Source: Crocodylus rhombifer
Taxonomy: Eukaryota; Chordata; Crocodylia; Crocodylidae
DNA length: 64,000 nucleotides
Direction: 5' to 3'
NCBI GenBank assembly: GCA_038503035.1
Contig: JAVSML010024360.1
Span: forward strand, 506,806-570,805
This document shows, piece by piece, positions 44,161 to 55,250 of the stretch. Each line of letters starts with the position of its first letter. Positions within the stretch are counted from its first letter, which is position 1. The position numbers and the translations under genes were made by a program. A model generated the notes under the pieces. It ran no database searches. It saw only the letters and a program-made list of their open reading frames with translations, and had not been told where the DNA came from.

Positions 44161-45882
44161 TCAAATGACCCCAGCAAGGTGTACATCTAGCCTCCTCTTA
44201 AAGACCCCCAGGGTAGGAGCCAGCACCACTTCTCTTGGAAGCTGGTTCCAGATCCTAGCCGCCCTGACTGTGAAGTAGCGCCTCCTGATATCTAACCTAA
44301 ACCTACCCTCTGCCAGCTTGTGACTGGTATTCCTGGTCACTGCTGGTACTGTTTGGGGGAACAGGGACTTCCCCAGTGCCTGCTGGTCCCCCCGACTGGT
44401 TTGTAACAAGCCACTAGATCCCCCCTCAGCCTTCTCTTGTGCAGGCTGAACAGGTTCAGGTCCTGTAACCTCTCCTCATAAGGTCTGCCCTGCTGCCCCC
44501 CGATCATGCGAGTGGCCCTCCTCTGGACTCTCTCCATGTTGTCCACATCCCTCTTGAAGTGCGGTGCCCAGAACTGGACACAGTACTCCAGCTGTGGCCT
44601 GACCAGTGCCGCATAGAGGGGGAGGATCACCTCCTTGGACCTGCTTGAGATGCATCTGTGGATGCATGACAAGGTACGGTTGGCCTTCCTGACTGCATTC
44701 CCATACTTTCAGCCCATGTTCATCTTGGAGTCAATGATGACTCCAAGATCCATTTCCACCTCTGTACTGACAAGAATGGAGTTCCCCAACCTGTAGGTAT
44801 GGTGCCGGTTGTTCTTCCCCAGGTGGATCACTTTGCACTTGTCGGTGTTGAATCCCATCCTATTCTCATCTGCCCACCCCTGTAACCTGTCTCAGTCCAA
44901 TTGCAGCCTATTCCTCCCTTCTAGCATGCCCACATCCCCCCACATCTTAGTGTCATCAGCAAATTTGAACAGGGTGCTTTTCACCCCCTCATCCAAGTCA
45001 CTGATGAAGATGTTAAACAGTGCGGGCCCTAGGACTGAGCCCTGTGGAACTCCACTGCCCACATCCCTCCAAGTCGAAAATGACCCATCCACGACCACTC
45101 TGGGTGCGGCCCTCCAGCCACTTGGCAACCCAATTGACTGTGTGGGTGTCAACACCACAGTCCCCCAGTTTCTTAATGAGAACAGGGTGAGAGACAGTGT
45201 TGAAGGCCTTCCAAAAGTCCAGGAAGACTATGTCCACTGCTACCCCTGCATCTAATGATTTAGTGATCTGATCATAGAAGGCCACCAGGTTGGTCTGACA
45301 GGACCTGCCACTGATGAACCCATGTTGGTTACCCCTAAGCATGCAGTCCCCCGCTGGCCCCTCATGGATATGTGCCAGAATAATTTTCTCAAAAAGCTTG
45401 CCCAGGATCGAGGTAAGACTAACTGGCCTATAGTTTCCCGGGTCCTCCTTCTTCCCCTTTTTAAAGATGGGAACCACATTGGCCCTCTTCCAGTCCTCTG
45501 GCACCACACCAGATCACCACGAGTGCTCGTAAAGCCGTGCGAGGGGTCCTGCAATGACCTCAGCCAATTCCCTTAGTACTCTAGGGTGGAGATCGTCTGG
45601 ACCAGCTGACTTGAATACATCCAGTCCCTCCAGAAGTTCCCTAACTAGTTCCTCACTAACCCTTGGCCTAGGTGTGCCTCCCCTGGGGCCTGAGGGGGGC
45701 CCAGCAGGGGGGCGGACTGTTCTGGTCCCTGCTTAGGAAAATGGAGGCAAAGAAATTGTTAAATATGTTGGCTTGTCGTCTGGTGTGACAACCAAATTTC
45801 CTAGCGTGTCCTGCAGGGGCCTCACATTACCCGGAACCTTCTTTTTACCCCCTATGTATTTAAAAAAGGACTTCTGATTGAC
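44161..45882 (-). pseudogene. CR1 copy D reverse transcriptase and C-terminal region
   Basis: Minus-strand reading gives NQKSFFKYIGGKKKVPGNVR directly after the LTR. Next come [53 protein letters not shown] (RT motif A aspartate), a frameshift near 45100-45150, [20 protein letters not shown] (motif B), [12 protein letters not shown] (intact motif C, FADD, near 44950), ALVRPQLEYCVQFWAPHF, ERVQRRATRM and RLRGDLVACYK. A frameshift near 44400 is followed by FRLDIRRRYFTVRAARIWNQ. All catalytic residues visible are intact, and death is due to a few frameshifts, stops and the LTR. Confidence 0.88.
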
Positions 45883-46733
45883 TGTGCCCGCCGGGCTTTA
45901 TTCACTCCTGAGGGTACCGCCTTTCTGGTGTCGCCCCGCCCCCAGGACCCTTGAGGGCAATGCGGGTGTTCTTTCACCGTGTCGCCGCCCCCACTCTTGC
46001 CTGCCATGTCTTGGTGTACCGTCAATGCGGGGGTCACCTAGTGGGTCCCCCGCTGCCCAGGTCCGACCCGGCGGATGTACACAGGGCTCCAACCACCCCT
46101 TGCACCCCGGCCTCAAGCCACCTTCTGGAGCCGACCCTGAGGAGGCACGTGGCTCATCTTGCCCGTCCGCCGCCTTCCCTTATCCCTATCCCTTATACCT
46201 AATGGGTTGAGCCCCTATGGGTATAGAATTGACTCCAGACCCCCTATCCCTAGGACCTTAGTTCCAGTAGACTCTGGTGCCAGTGGTCCCGGCGGTGACC
46301 CCACCCCGATCAAGATCCTCCTTCGGGATCCTTGTTCTCTTTCCACGCCTGGTGTTCACCTGGTTCTGGCAAGTCCTCTGCGATGGCTTCTCCTTGCCGC
46401 TGTTCCATTCAGGCACTTCCCGTCTGCCGCCAGCTCCTGGGGGCTGCTGCTGGCTCCCTCTCTCTGGCTGTCCTTGTCCCGGCTCCCCATTCTTCTCCGG
46501 ACATCGCGGGGCCTCACCCTCCTCTTCCGCCGTTGATGGATCTCCCACTCTGGGCCATCCGCCTCTTCCGCTGTAGCCACTGCCATTTTTACCTTTGCTG
46601 GCTGGCATCTGGAGCTGATGTCACCGGCCAGCCGCAGCTGTATGAAGAGCTGGTTCACGAGCCGCGCGGGTTCCATGGGCACGTCATCCCTTGCAGCAGG
46701 TGAGTTTCCTGTGTCACCCCGGTCTCCAGGACA
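45883..46733 (-). mobile_element. Solo LTR (851 bp) inside CR1 copy D, 5-bp target duplication
   Basis: The plus-strand ends are TGTGCCCG and CCAGGACA. The flanks are ttgac (45878-45882) and ttgtc (46734-46738), one mismatch. Removing the LTR joins SQIKDN to the CR1 residues QKSFFKYI in frame, which confirms the boundaries. The interior is GC- and CpG-rich compared with its surroundings. The terminal TGTGCCCG matches the LTR at 31914. The minus orientation is inferred from an aataaa near the end (plus tttatt at 45897-45902) and is not firm. There is no coding domain. Confidence 0.88.
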
Positions 46734-46738
46734 TTGTC

Positions 46739-47971
46739 CTTAATCTGGGAAGGTAGTCCCAGTTCCATTTCTGCCTTAGCCTTCCTGACTGCCCCCCTAC
46801 ATCCCCGAGCAACTGCAGTATAGTCATCCCTGGTGATGGCCCCTCCTTTCCATTGGGTGTACGCCTCCCTTTTTGCTAGGAGACATTCTCGGATCCTTTT
46901 GGTGAGCCATGGGGGCTTGTGTGCCCTCCTGCTCGCTTTGATCCATGTTGGGATTACCTCCCTTTGGGCTTGGAGGATCGTCTCCTTAGGGAGCAACCAC
47001 TCTTCTTGGACACCTGGCTCCCCTCCCCTCTGGAAGCTCAGTGCTTCCCTGACTATTCTCCTTAGCTCATTGAAGTCTGCCTTCCTGATATCTAGGGCTG
47101 CTGCCTTGCTGCAGGTCTTTGTCACCTTGCGCTGGATGGTGAATTCCAGCAGGTGATGATCACTGTTGCCCAGGTGGTCAAGCACCCACAGCCCCCTCAC
47201 TGGGTCACCTCCCGTGGCCAGTACCAGGTCCAACAAGGCGTCTCCCCTGGTGGGGCTATGCACCTCCTGGGTTAGATGGAGGTCCTGCATTCTGACTAAG
47301 AACCTATGTGAGCGGTCAGATCTGGCTGACTGCTCTTCCCAGCAGATGTCCGGGAAGTTCAGGTCCCCCATGACTACCACATCCTTTGACTTCACTACCT
47401 CTGTGAGCTGACCTAAGAATTCCTGGTCGAGCTCTTCCCCTTGGTTGGGAGGTCTGCAGTAGACCCCCACTGTTAAGTCTCTTTTCCCTCGACTGCCTTG
47501 TATTCTAACCCAAAGCACTTCAGAGTGCCCTTCCTCTGATTCTTTGTTAATTGATGAGGATGCGTATTCCTCCTTAATGTAGAGTGCCACGCCCCCACCT
47601 TTCCTTCCTATCCTGTCCCTCCTGTACAGCGTATAGCCCTTGACATTCACTGCCCAGTCATGGGTTGGGTCCCACCACATTTCAGTGATCCCCACTATAT
47701 CCGGGTTGGTGTCAGCTAGCAGGAGGGTGAATTCCTCCTGCTTGTTTCCCATACTACAAGCGTTTGTATAGAGGCATTTGAGGCCTCCTTTGGATGTGTG
47801 TACTGGCCCCCTACTTTCAGCATTACTCTGGCCCCTGTTGCTTACCTGTGTATATGTTTCTCTCATTGGTCTAGGCTGGGCTGTACTTGTGGGTGTTGCT
47901 TGGTCTGGCAGTCCAATGATTCCTCCACCCTCGTCTTCCCCTTCCCCCAATGAGCCTAGTTTAAAGCCCAC
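46739..47971 (-). pseudogene. CR1 ORF2 endonuclease domain, intact frame (copy D)
   Basis: One uninterrupted minus-strand frame covers about 411 CR1 codons and then runs 27 codons into the LTR. It is an apurinic/apyrimidinic-type LINE endonuclease, which nicks target DNA to prime reverse transcription. Visible motifs are LKCLYTNACS (64-73, catalytic-site Asn70), VGITEMWW (93-100, Glu97), VGVYCRPPN (168-176), VVMGDLNFPDICW (199-211, GDLN 202-205) and LGNSDHHLLEF (267-277, SDHH 270-273). The C-terminal part has RKADFNELRRIVREAL and PPWLTKRIRECLLAKREAY. The start Met at 47971 is only the first in frame, and ORF continuity extends upstream. The domain is separated from its reverse transcriptase by the LTR, so it is scored as a pseudogene. 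Confidence 0.9.
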
Positions 47972-48162
47972 CGGAGGAGGTCTACCAACCTAGAAGAAAA
48001 CACATGCTTACCTTTAGGAGTGGAGCCCATCCCATCCAAGCATGTCTCTTGTCGTGAAAATTAGGCGGCCGTTTGAAAATGGCTGCCTTAACCAGGCACC
48101 TGCTGGCTGCCTGCTCCAGCCATTAAAGTGGCAGGCACCCAAAGGTGTATTGCCACAGCTTA

Positions 48163-49474
48163 ATTAATTTAATAAACAGAGTTTATCCCTCTGTAAATTT
48201 ATTGGAATTCAATGTCCAAGATAGAGTTAAGTATGTAAAACAAGATAATATGAAGTGGGAAAAACAAATTGTTTTTTTAAGTGTCCTAAATACAATTTAT
48301 CCTTTGTCTATAATTCACAATACATGCTAGAAATTGGTGGTTATTGGTGATAACTTGTAGAGTGCATTTTTATAAAAGAATCACTCAGTAAGTGACTGGC
48401 TTGAAAGATTATCCCTTTGCTAGAGAACTCTCCTGTCTATGTGCAGTTTAATTAGAACCAGTATAAGCATTCTGAAAATGATGGAAGGACACCTTAAGGT
48501 GTTCACTACTCTACCCCCAATTTCTACCCTTGCTTTTAGATTCAGTGCAGATAAACTGTCATCAGGCCATCATCTTACCTCTTTTCTATAGATGTGACTA
48601 GGTTATATATGCTCTTTATAGTCCCTGCTCAGAGCCATCAGTTGAACCATTAATAACATTACATCCACATCAGGCCTTCTTGACAGTTAAGTTACCCAAG
48701 GTCTGAGGATCTTAAACCAAAAACTATAATAATGAAAAACCAATAAAAAAGAAACACTCTAGAGCTGCAGACTGTAAGTTATTAGCAAAAGAACACTACC
48801 CTGGCCTATAAAGGCCCTAAATTTATAGGTACTGATAAAATCTTTAAAAAAAGAAAAAGATTGGCATAGGAGTCTGGTGTGAAACCAACATTTCTTGGCT
48901 GTGTACAAATTGTTTCAAAGAAGCATTTGGAAAAGTTCTTTGCAATGTTTTTATTGTGTTTTTCTTCATCAAAACCTTGCCAAAATAAATTAACACATCC
49001 TGGATAGTTACTCTCAGGACCTTGGATACATACTCTCATCAGCCTGAGTGACCTTTACATTCCTTAGCACGAGCATCTTGTCTCAGAAAGACAACCTGTA
49101 TCCGGTAGGTGATCCAGACTCTCCATCTGGAGCACAATGGCTGCAACTTCATTATGATTTTTTATCCAGAAAATGTTTTAAGGCCTCAAACCAAGGCTGC
49201 ATCTTCTATGGCTTAGACATGTTTTACTTCTCTGTTGTGGGTAAATGAGACAAAGGGTGTTTCCCCCTTTGGCCAGTGAGAGTTGGAGGGGAGTACACTT
49301 CACCCTTTCCTGAAGATATCCCACAAGCCATAAATAACAATGTTCCCTTTTGCATTACAGTGGTTGAAGCTTTAATAATGATTCAGATAAACAAAAAAAA
49401 TATTCAGATGCACCATAAAACAGTAACAATTCAAAACTTAAGCTGGTTTATATTGTACAAGGTTACAGTTATTA
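48163..49474. other. Unannotated AT-rich stretch
   Basis: No gene or repeat recognised. Confidence 0.5.
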
Positions 49475-49690
49475 GAACATAAAGTGTAGCCATACTAGAA
49501 CAAATAGTAGCCCATCTGGCCTAGTATACTGTTTCTAGCAGAAGCCAATGCCTGATTATTTATAGGAAGTTGTCAATCCTCCATAATGTACTTAACTGTG
49601 TAACAGTGTATCCATAGAGGGGTTGGGAGCTTAGGGGATTTCTTTCTGATCCCAGCTGGTGCCTTGAATAATAATTATTGATAGCCATTA
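49475..49690 (+). repeat. Degenerate reptilian interspersed repeat (LINE 3'-end-like)
   Basis: The phrase order gaacataaagtgtagccatac, tagaacaaatagtagcccatctggcctagtatact split over 49497-49532, and gaagccaatgcc resembles the common reptile repeat reading gaacataag.atggccatac, ggtccatctagcccagtat, gtggccaatgcc. This is usually the 3' end of an L3/CR1-like LINE. It is heavily diverged. Confidence 0.5.
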
Positions 49691-51558
49691 TAATTTTTAT
49701 ACCAGCTAGTGTAATGGCAGTTGCTCTTCTTTTTATGGAACTTTTATATTTTGCAAAATTCAGTCAGATAGCAGGGGAAAACCTATAATGTTCCAGCAGC
49801 TTCCTAAAATTTGCTAACCAATTTGTCTTAGCGGTCCACTTTAGTCTTGTACAATTCCTATAAACTTGCCTAAACCACAGCTGAGTTGATCCTCTCTTAT
49901 AGTATTTGGACCCGAATCTTTTCATCTTTAATGAATAAAGTCCCATTATGCGTAACAAGATTGACCCCAATCCTCCTGTGTATTATGCATGACAGAAATT
50001 TGTACAGATGGGGAGTGTAATATTACACTCCCCTGAGTTTTTGGTAGTCTGTAATAATCTCCTGTCTCCTCTACAACATGATGTAAACTTTCAGGGGTGC
50101 ACCCAGCTTCTGGTTCATTTAGGTTAATGTAAGCACCTGCTGTTATGAAAATAAGTAATGCTTTTGGATAGCCCTTTGCCAGTCTATAATGATTCTATCC
50201 ATTTTTTTCCTGAACAAATACATTCCATAGAGCCAGAGGAGTCCTGGGTAATTGTGACTGATTATCTCATGCTGTAGTGCTGGGATTTCCATACAGGCAC
50301 AAACCCTTGATCTCTCCTAATATTCTTATACACTCACTTCCTCCTGTTTCTCTGGCTTTTTTCCAGCCTAGCCTCAGCAACAGCTGTGACCAAACGCTTT
50401 TTTGTATTAAGTATATGTTATAAAGCTATTATGCAGTATCCCATTTTAAACATTTAAATGAGCTGATCACAACCTTCTGTTCTGGATTAATAGTGGGCCT
50501 GTCTATGTGTGGTAGGGTGTGGATAAGCAAACAGAATTAGCTGTGCCCAATTATGATTTCTTTCTTATAATGCCTTTGCCAGCCCTAGGACCTTCCATCT
50601 GTGTAATTTAAAAAACAGTGGTTGGTACCTTATTTAGCCCAATGTAATGCTGAGTTAGACAAGCCCAAATGTCATGGATTTTAAGATTCACTGATGAACA
50701 TGCTGGTAACAGAAGCACGAAAGTTAATGAGTAGACTTGACAACACTCACTTCAAACTTACCGCAGGTCTTCAGATCAAAAGAAGGAGCTGTCAGTGACA
50801 ACCATATCCTAAACCTTGTAACACTTAACAAGCAGGGTTTCATTTGTCTAAATTAGATCAAAGATGTAAGGGAAAAATCTGGCTGTCCACATCCTGGAAA
50901 CCTACTTGGGCTGTTGAGATGACGTGGCCTGTCATATGGCAATCTGTATCACAGACCTGAGCTGTGCTTTAGTTTAGCAGTAATGCTGCTACAAACAAGT
51001 ACCTGAAAAGGAGCTTCTTGAAATGACATATGTCATCCTAAACCTTATTTCCAAAGCAAGCTGAATGACTGAAGGCATATGACTAGGCAGTGACAACTCA
51101 GCCTTCACTATTGCATATCTACTTTTGAATCAGATTTTGACATTTATCTTCTGCCTGCCAGTTAGTTGTGAACAAATATTTACCCAGTTTTACCTCTCCA
51201 CTCATACTTCCAGTCTCTACTGGCCTTTCTGCTTTCCTCTGCCAAATAAGAGCTCTTCCACCTTTTCCTTCTGATATGTTTTAATTTATTGCAGAGCTTA
51301 CTGGTGGAGGGAATTCTGTTAACTTCAGTAGACTTTGAAACAAGCCAAAGCTCCATAGCTACACAGATACATGGTCCACTTGTTTGTCACACACTTTCCT
51401 TTTCATTCTATTGCAAGCTTGTGTCCCATTAGACACTGTAAATTCCATAATATATTTCTATTGGGAGATGAATGCAGACAGTAATGCATTCAGTCACCCA
51501 GCTGGTAAATTTTATGGCAGGACTCTGTATCCACTGCTTTCTCATTACTTGCACATTA
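49691..51558. other. Unannotated stretch with one perfect palindrome
   Basis: AT-rich DNA without genes. A perfect 24-bp palindrome occupies 50010-50033 (see next entry). Confidence 0.5.
50010..50033. other. Perfect 24-bp palindrome
   Basis: Half-site ggggagtgtaat is followed without spacer by its exact reverse complement attacactcccc. It can form a cruciform or hairpin, and no function is implied by context. Confidence 0.95.
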
Positions 51559-52330
51559 GGGCTGTGTGAAGCTTTGGTAACTGATTCAATTTGGAGCGCT
51601 GAATCTCTGAATCCAAATTGAATTGGGAGACCAGTTAAAAGCTCTGAATTGATTCGGACCATCTGAATTGATTTAGAAAAGCTCTGGAAAAGATTTAGCT
51701 GATTCAGAGATTCGGACATAGACTAAATGGGCAGCTGACAGCTGCCTTCAGCTGGTAAGCCTGTTGGAGCTGGGGGAGGGAAGAGGCATGGGGGAGGGAG
51801 AGATTAGGACTGGGGCTGGGACAAGCTTCCCAGCTTGTGGGGAGGGGGACATGTTACTTGGAAAGGGGGTTGCAGCAGCACTGGGAATAGGGGCTATGCC
51901 TTCCTGCCACCTGGAGTGAGCTGTGCCTGCACCACACTCTCTCCCCCACCTCCCGTGTCAGCTGGGCAAGTGGCAGCAGGGCATAGCCTCCATGGCTCCC
52001 TCCACTGGAGCAAAGGCAGGCACAGCCAGAGGAGCTGTGGAAGAAGCCCCAGCTCCCAGGCAGTGGCAGGGGGGGATCTGCCATGAGCCCTCAGAGGCTC
52101 CCAATTACTGCTGCTAGAGCTGGTGAGTGTGGGGCTTTTCTTTCTTTTTTTTTAAAGTGCTGGGACTAGGCTGGGGCTGGGTGTGGGTGGGGTGGGGCTG
52201 GGCAGGGCAGCCATGGGGGCTTCTTCTGTGGCTCCCCCCCCACATGGGGACAGGCAAGCACAGCTGGAGGAGCTGTGGGAGACAGGGAGACAAAGCATAC
52301 ACTTACATGCTGGGAAAGGGTAAATGTTGC
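51559..52330. mobile_element. Foldback element, gggctgtgYgaag-ended family, copy 2 (right end missing)
   Basis: It begins gggctgtgtgaagctttggt, preceded by catta as in copy 1 (6050). It continues with repeats of gattca and gaattgatt, like the subterminal part of copy 1. The GC-rich interior (51760-52270) is different, with ggggaggg and gtgggtggggtgggg runs. No matching right terminus was found. The right limit is a guess. Confidence 0.55.
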
Positions 52331-52452
52331 ATACATACAGCATGCAAAAGCATTGTTGCTCCACCAAGGCTACAAGAAGACTTGCCAGATTTTGATTGGA
52401 TGGTCTAACTGGATCCTATTTTCACTATGACCATTATCATCAGACTACAAAA

Positions 52453-52714
52453 TACCATATTTACTTGCATTGCATATCCCTTCAAATAATACACACACCT
52501 TGTTCAGGGAAAAAACAATTTTAACTACCACAGAATGGGCTCAGCATAGCTGAATGTTGGCCTCCAGCTTGAGAGGTAGAGCTCAGTTCTCAATCTAGCT
52601 GCAACGTCAGAACTAGTTTTACTGGGCAGCAGCTGTAACACAGTTCAAAATAACTGTGAGCCTGAAGGGTGCACTCCTCCCACCCATCCTGCCCCCACTC
52701 CTCTGCTGGGAGAG
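52453..52714. mobile_element. Partial terminal-inverted-repeat element, copy 4 of the family at 17763
   Basis: It starts taccatatttacttgcattg, like the tacYRtatttactYgaatc terminus of the family. The right end is lost at the point where CR1 copy E begins. Confidence 0.4.
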
Positions 52715-55250
52715 AAGCACAGCCCACAGCAAACAGGGACAAATTGGTGAGAATGTAGCAGTGGATGACAACTTGGGCAGCAGTGACCATGAGATGATTG
52801 AGTTCAGGATCCTGAGGAAAGGTAAGGAGGAGAGCAGCAGAGTAAGGACCCTGGACTTCAGAAAAGCAGACTTTGATTTGCTCAGGAAACTCCTGGGAAG
52901 GATCCCCTGGGAGGCCAGTCTGAGGGGGAAAGGAGTCCAGGAGAGCTGGCTGTACTTAAAGATACCTCACTGAGGGCACAGGAATGAACCACCTGATGTG
53001 CAGAAAGACTAACAAGTATGGCAGAAGAGCAGTTTGGCTTAGCAGGAAACTCTTTAGTGAGCTATAACACAGAAAGAAGCTTACAAGAATTGGAAACATG
53101 GTCAGACAACTAGGGAGGTGTATAAGAGTATTGCTTGGGCATACAGGAATGAAATCAGGAAGGCTAAAGTGCAACTGGAGTTGCAGCTAGTAAAGGATCT
53201 GAAAGGTCGCAAGAAGTATCTCAACATGTCAGCAACAAGAGGAAGATATGGGAAAGTGTGGGTCCCTTAATGAATGGGGGAGGCAATGCAGTGACAGGTG
53301 CTGCAGAATAGGCTGAATTGCTCAATACCTTTTTTACCTCGGTCTTCACAGGCAAGGTTATCTCTCCCAGACTACTGGTCCTGGCAGCACAGTTTAGGGA
53401 GGAGGTGAGCAACCAACAGTGGTGAAAGAACTGGTTAGTGACTATTTAGAAAAGCTGAATGTGTACAAATCCATGGGGGCGGATGAAATGCACCAATGAT
53501 TCTGAGGGAGTTAGGTGGTGTGATTGCAGAGCCATTGGCTGTTATCTTTGGAAACTCATGGCAAATGGGAGAGGTCCTGGGTGATTGGAAAGGGACAGAG
53601 ATGGTGCCCATCTTTAAGAAAGGGAAGAAGGAGGATTCGGGAAACTACAGACCTGTCAGCCTCAGCTCAGTTTCTGGAAAAATCATGAAGCAGGTTGTCA
53701 AAAATAGAATCCATTTCTAAGCATTTTGAAAAGAAGAATGTGATCAGGAACAGTCAGCATGGATTCACCTAGGGCAAGTCATGCCTGACCAACCTGATTG
53801 CCTTCTATGATGAGATGACTGGTTCTGTGGATACAGGGAGAGCAGTGGACATGATATACCTTGACTTTAGCAAGGCTTTTGATACCATGTCCCACAGTGT
53901 TCCTGCAGGCAAGCTAAGGAAGTCCAGGTTAGATGAACGGACTGTAAGATGGACAGAAAATGGGCTGGCTCATTGGGTTTAAAAGCCGTGTCTAGATGAG
54001 CAGGAGCATCCAGTTTGTTGTGCCACAAACCACGCATGCTGAATGTTAAAATGTGTGTTGTGCTACAAGTTTGCAGCATGGAGGCAAAATTTGCTAACAG
54101 GATTTCCCAGTAGCAAAAAAAAAAAAAAAAGCCAGAAGAAAAAGCACCGCAACTCACGCAAAAAATTATGCGCCGTCATATAGCAAGGCCGGGCTGTCCA
54201 GAGCCTCTGTGCTGACCCTGCTACTCCAGCATGCCACTAGGACACTTGATAAGACCGCTGGGGCCAGAAGCCTTACCTGGTGCTGGCCTCAACCTCTAGC
54301 TCTCCCTAGCTGAGGAGCTGGGCAATGGCAGTTTTCCTGTTGTGGGAATATTTGTCCCACAACAAAGTACACATGTGGAGGTATGGCCTGAGGCAACTTG
54401 TGCCATTGCAAGTACACACCTCTGCTCATCTGGACCTGGCTAAAGGGTAGTAATCAATGGCTTGATGTTTAGTTGGTATCCAGTATCAAGTGGAGTGCCC
54501 CAGGAGTAGGTCTTGGGGCTGGTTTTGTTCGGTATCTTCATCAATAACCTGAAAGATGTGATGGAGTGCACCCTCAGCAAGTTTGCAGATAACTCCAAGC
54601 TGGGTGAAATAGTAAATCTGCTGGAGGATAGGGCTAGGATTCAGAGAGACCTCAAAAATTGGAGTAGTGAACCAAAATAAATCTCACAAAGTTCAATACG
54701 GACAACTGCAAAGTTCTGCACTTAGGACTGAATAATCCCATGCACTGCTACGGCCTGGGAACTGACGGGCTAAGCAACAGCTATGCATAAAAGGACCTGG
54801 GGATTACAGTGGACAAGAAACTAAATATGAGCTAACATTCTGCCCTTTCTGCCAAGTCTAATAGCATACTGGGCTGCATTAATTAGGAGTGTTACCAGCA
54901 GATCAAGGGAAATGATTATTTCCCTCTGTTCAGCACTGGTGAGGCCATATCTGGAGTGCTGTGTCCAGTTTTGGGCCCTCCACTATAGAAAGAATTTAGA
55001 CAAATGGGAGAGAGTCCAGCAGAGGACAACAAAAATGGTGAGGGGGCTGGGGCGCACAACTTCTGAGGAGAGGCTGATAAAACTGAGTTTATTTAATCTG
55101 GAGAATAGAAGACTGAGAGGGGATTTAACGGCAGCCTTCAACATACATGAACAGAGGTCCAAAAGCGGATGGAGCTGGACTGTTCTCAGTGGTGGCAGAT
55201 GACAGAACAAGGAGAAATGGTCTCAAGTTGCAGCAAGTTTAGGTTAGGTA
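52715..55250 (+). mobile_element. CR1 LINE copy E, split by a 457-bp element
   Basis: Plus-strand pieces in order are the endonuclease end (LGSSDHEMIEFRILRKGK near 52773), TLDFRKADFDLLRKLL (near 52850), the reverse transcriptase (WKGTEMVPIFKKGKKEDSG near 53587, then the LDFSKAFD-equivalent near 53862), an insertion (53984-54440), a decayed FADD motif (KFADNSKLG near 54575), and the C-terminal part (MIISLCSALVRPYLECCVQF near 54912; RRLRGDLTAAFN near 55106). It lacks the first part of the endonuclease and the 3' tail, and carries many stops. Confidence 0.9.
53984..54440. mobile_element. Terminal-inverted-repeat MITE (457 bp) inside CR1 copy E
   Basis: The left end agccgtgtctagatgagcag and right end ctgctcatctggacctggc are inverted copies. 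The flanks taaa at 53980-53983 and 54441-54444 suggest a 4-bp duplication, though the exact limits could shift by a base. Removing the element joins two CR1 pieces (tcattgggttt to gggtagtaatcaatggct). There is no coding sequence. Confidence 0.82.

Larger units (their letters stand above)
44080..48055 (-). mobile_element. CR1 LINE copy D, antisense, nearly complete ORF2, interrupted by an LTR
   Basis: The 3' end is at 44080 (ttcatag, then ggtcggaagggacc) and the 5' truncation near 48055, inside the end of ORF1 (DGMGSTPKGKHVFSSRLVDL). On the minus strand the order is endonuclease, LTR insertion (45883-46733), reverse transcriptase, then C-terminal domain. About 3.1 kb of CR1 remains without the LTR. 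The copy is better preserved than A, B, E and F, with an uninterrupted endonuclease frame and only a few lesions in the reverse transcriptase. Confidence 0.93.
42929..48157 (-). mobile_element. LTR family X, copy 2, antisense, split by CR1 copy D; GCTTA target duplication
   Basis: The outer ends are TGTGACAGG at 42929 and TTGCCACA ending at 48157. Both are flanked by gctta (42924-42928 and 48158-48162), a perfect 5-bp duplication. The LTR parts are 42929-44079 and about 48056-48157, roughly 1.25 kb once the CR1 is removed. On the minus strand they align with LTR X copy 1 (24375-25463) at the start (ccactttaatggctggagca) and in the middle (ggcatgacctgaaactgcac; aggactgctcacctcc). Frames of up to 145 codons inside have no retroviral domain. 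Confidence 0.88.

Noticed and set aside
45900..46700. CpG-rich block that could be a CpG island or GC-rich gene
   Set aside because: It falls exactly within an LTR with TG...CA ends and flanking duplications, and its frames have no domain.
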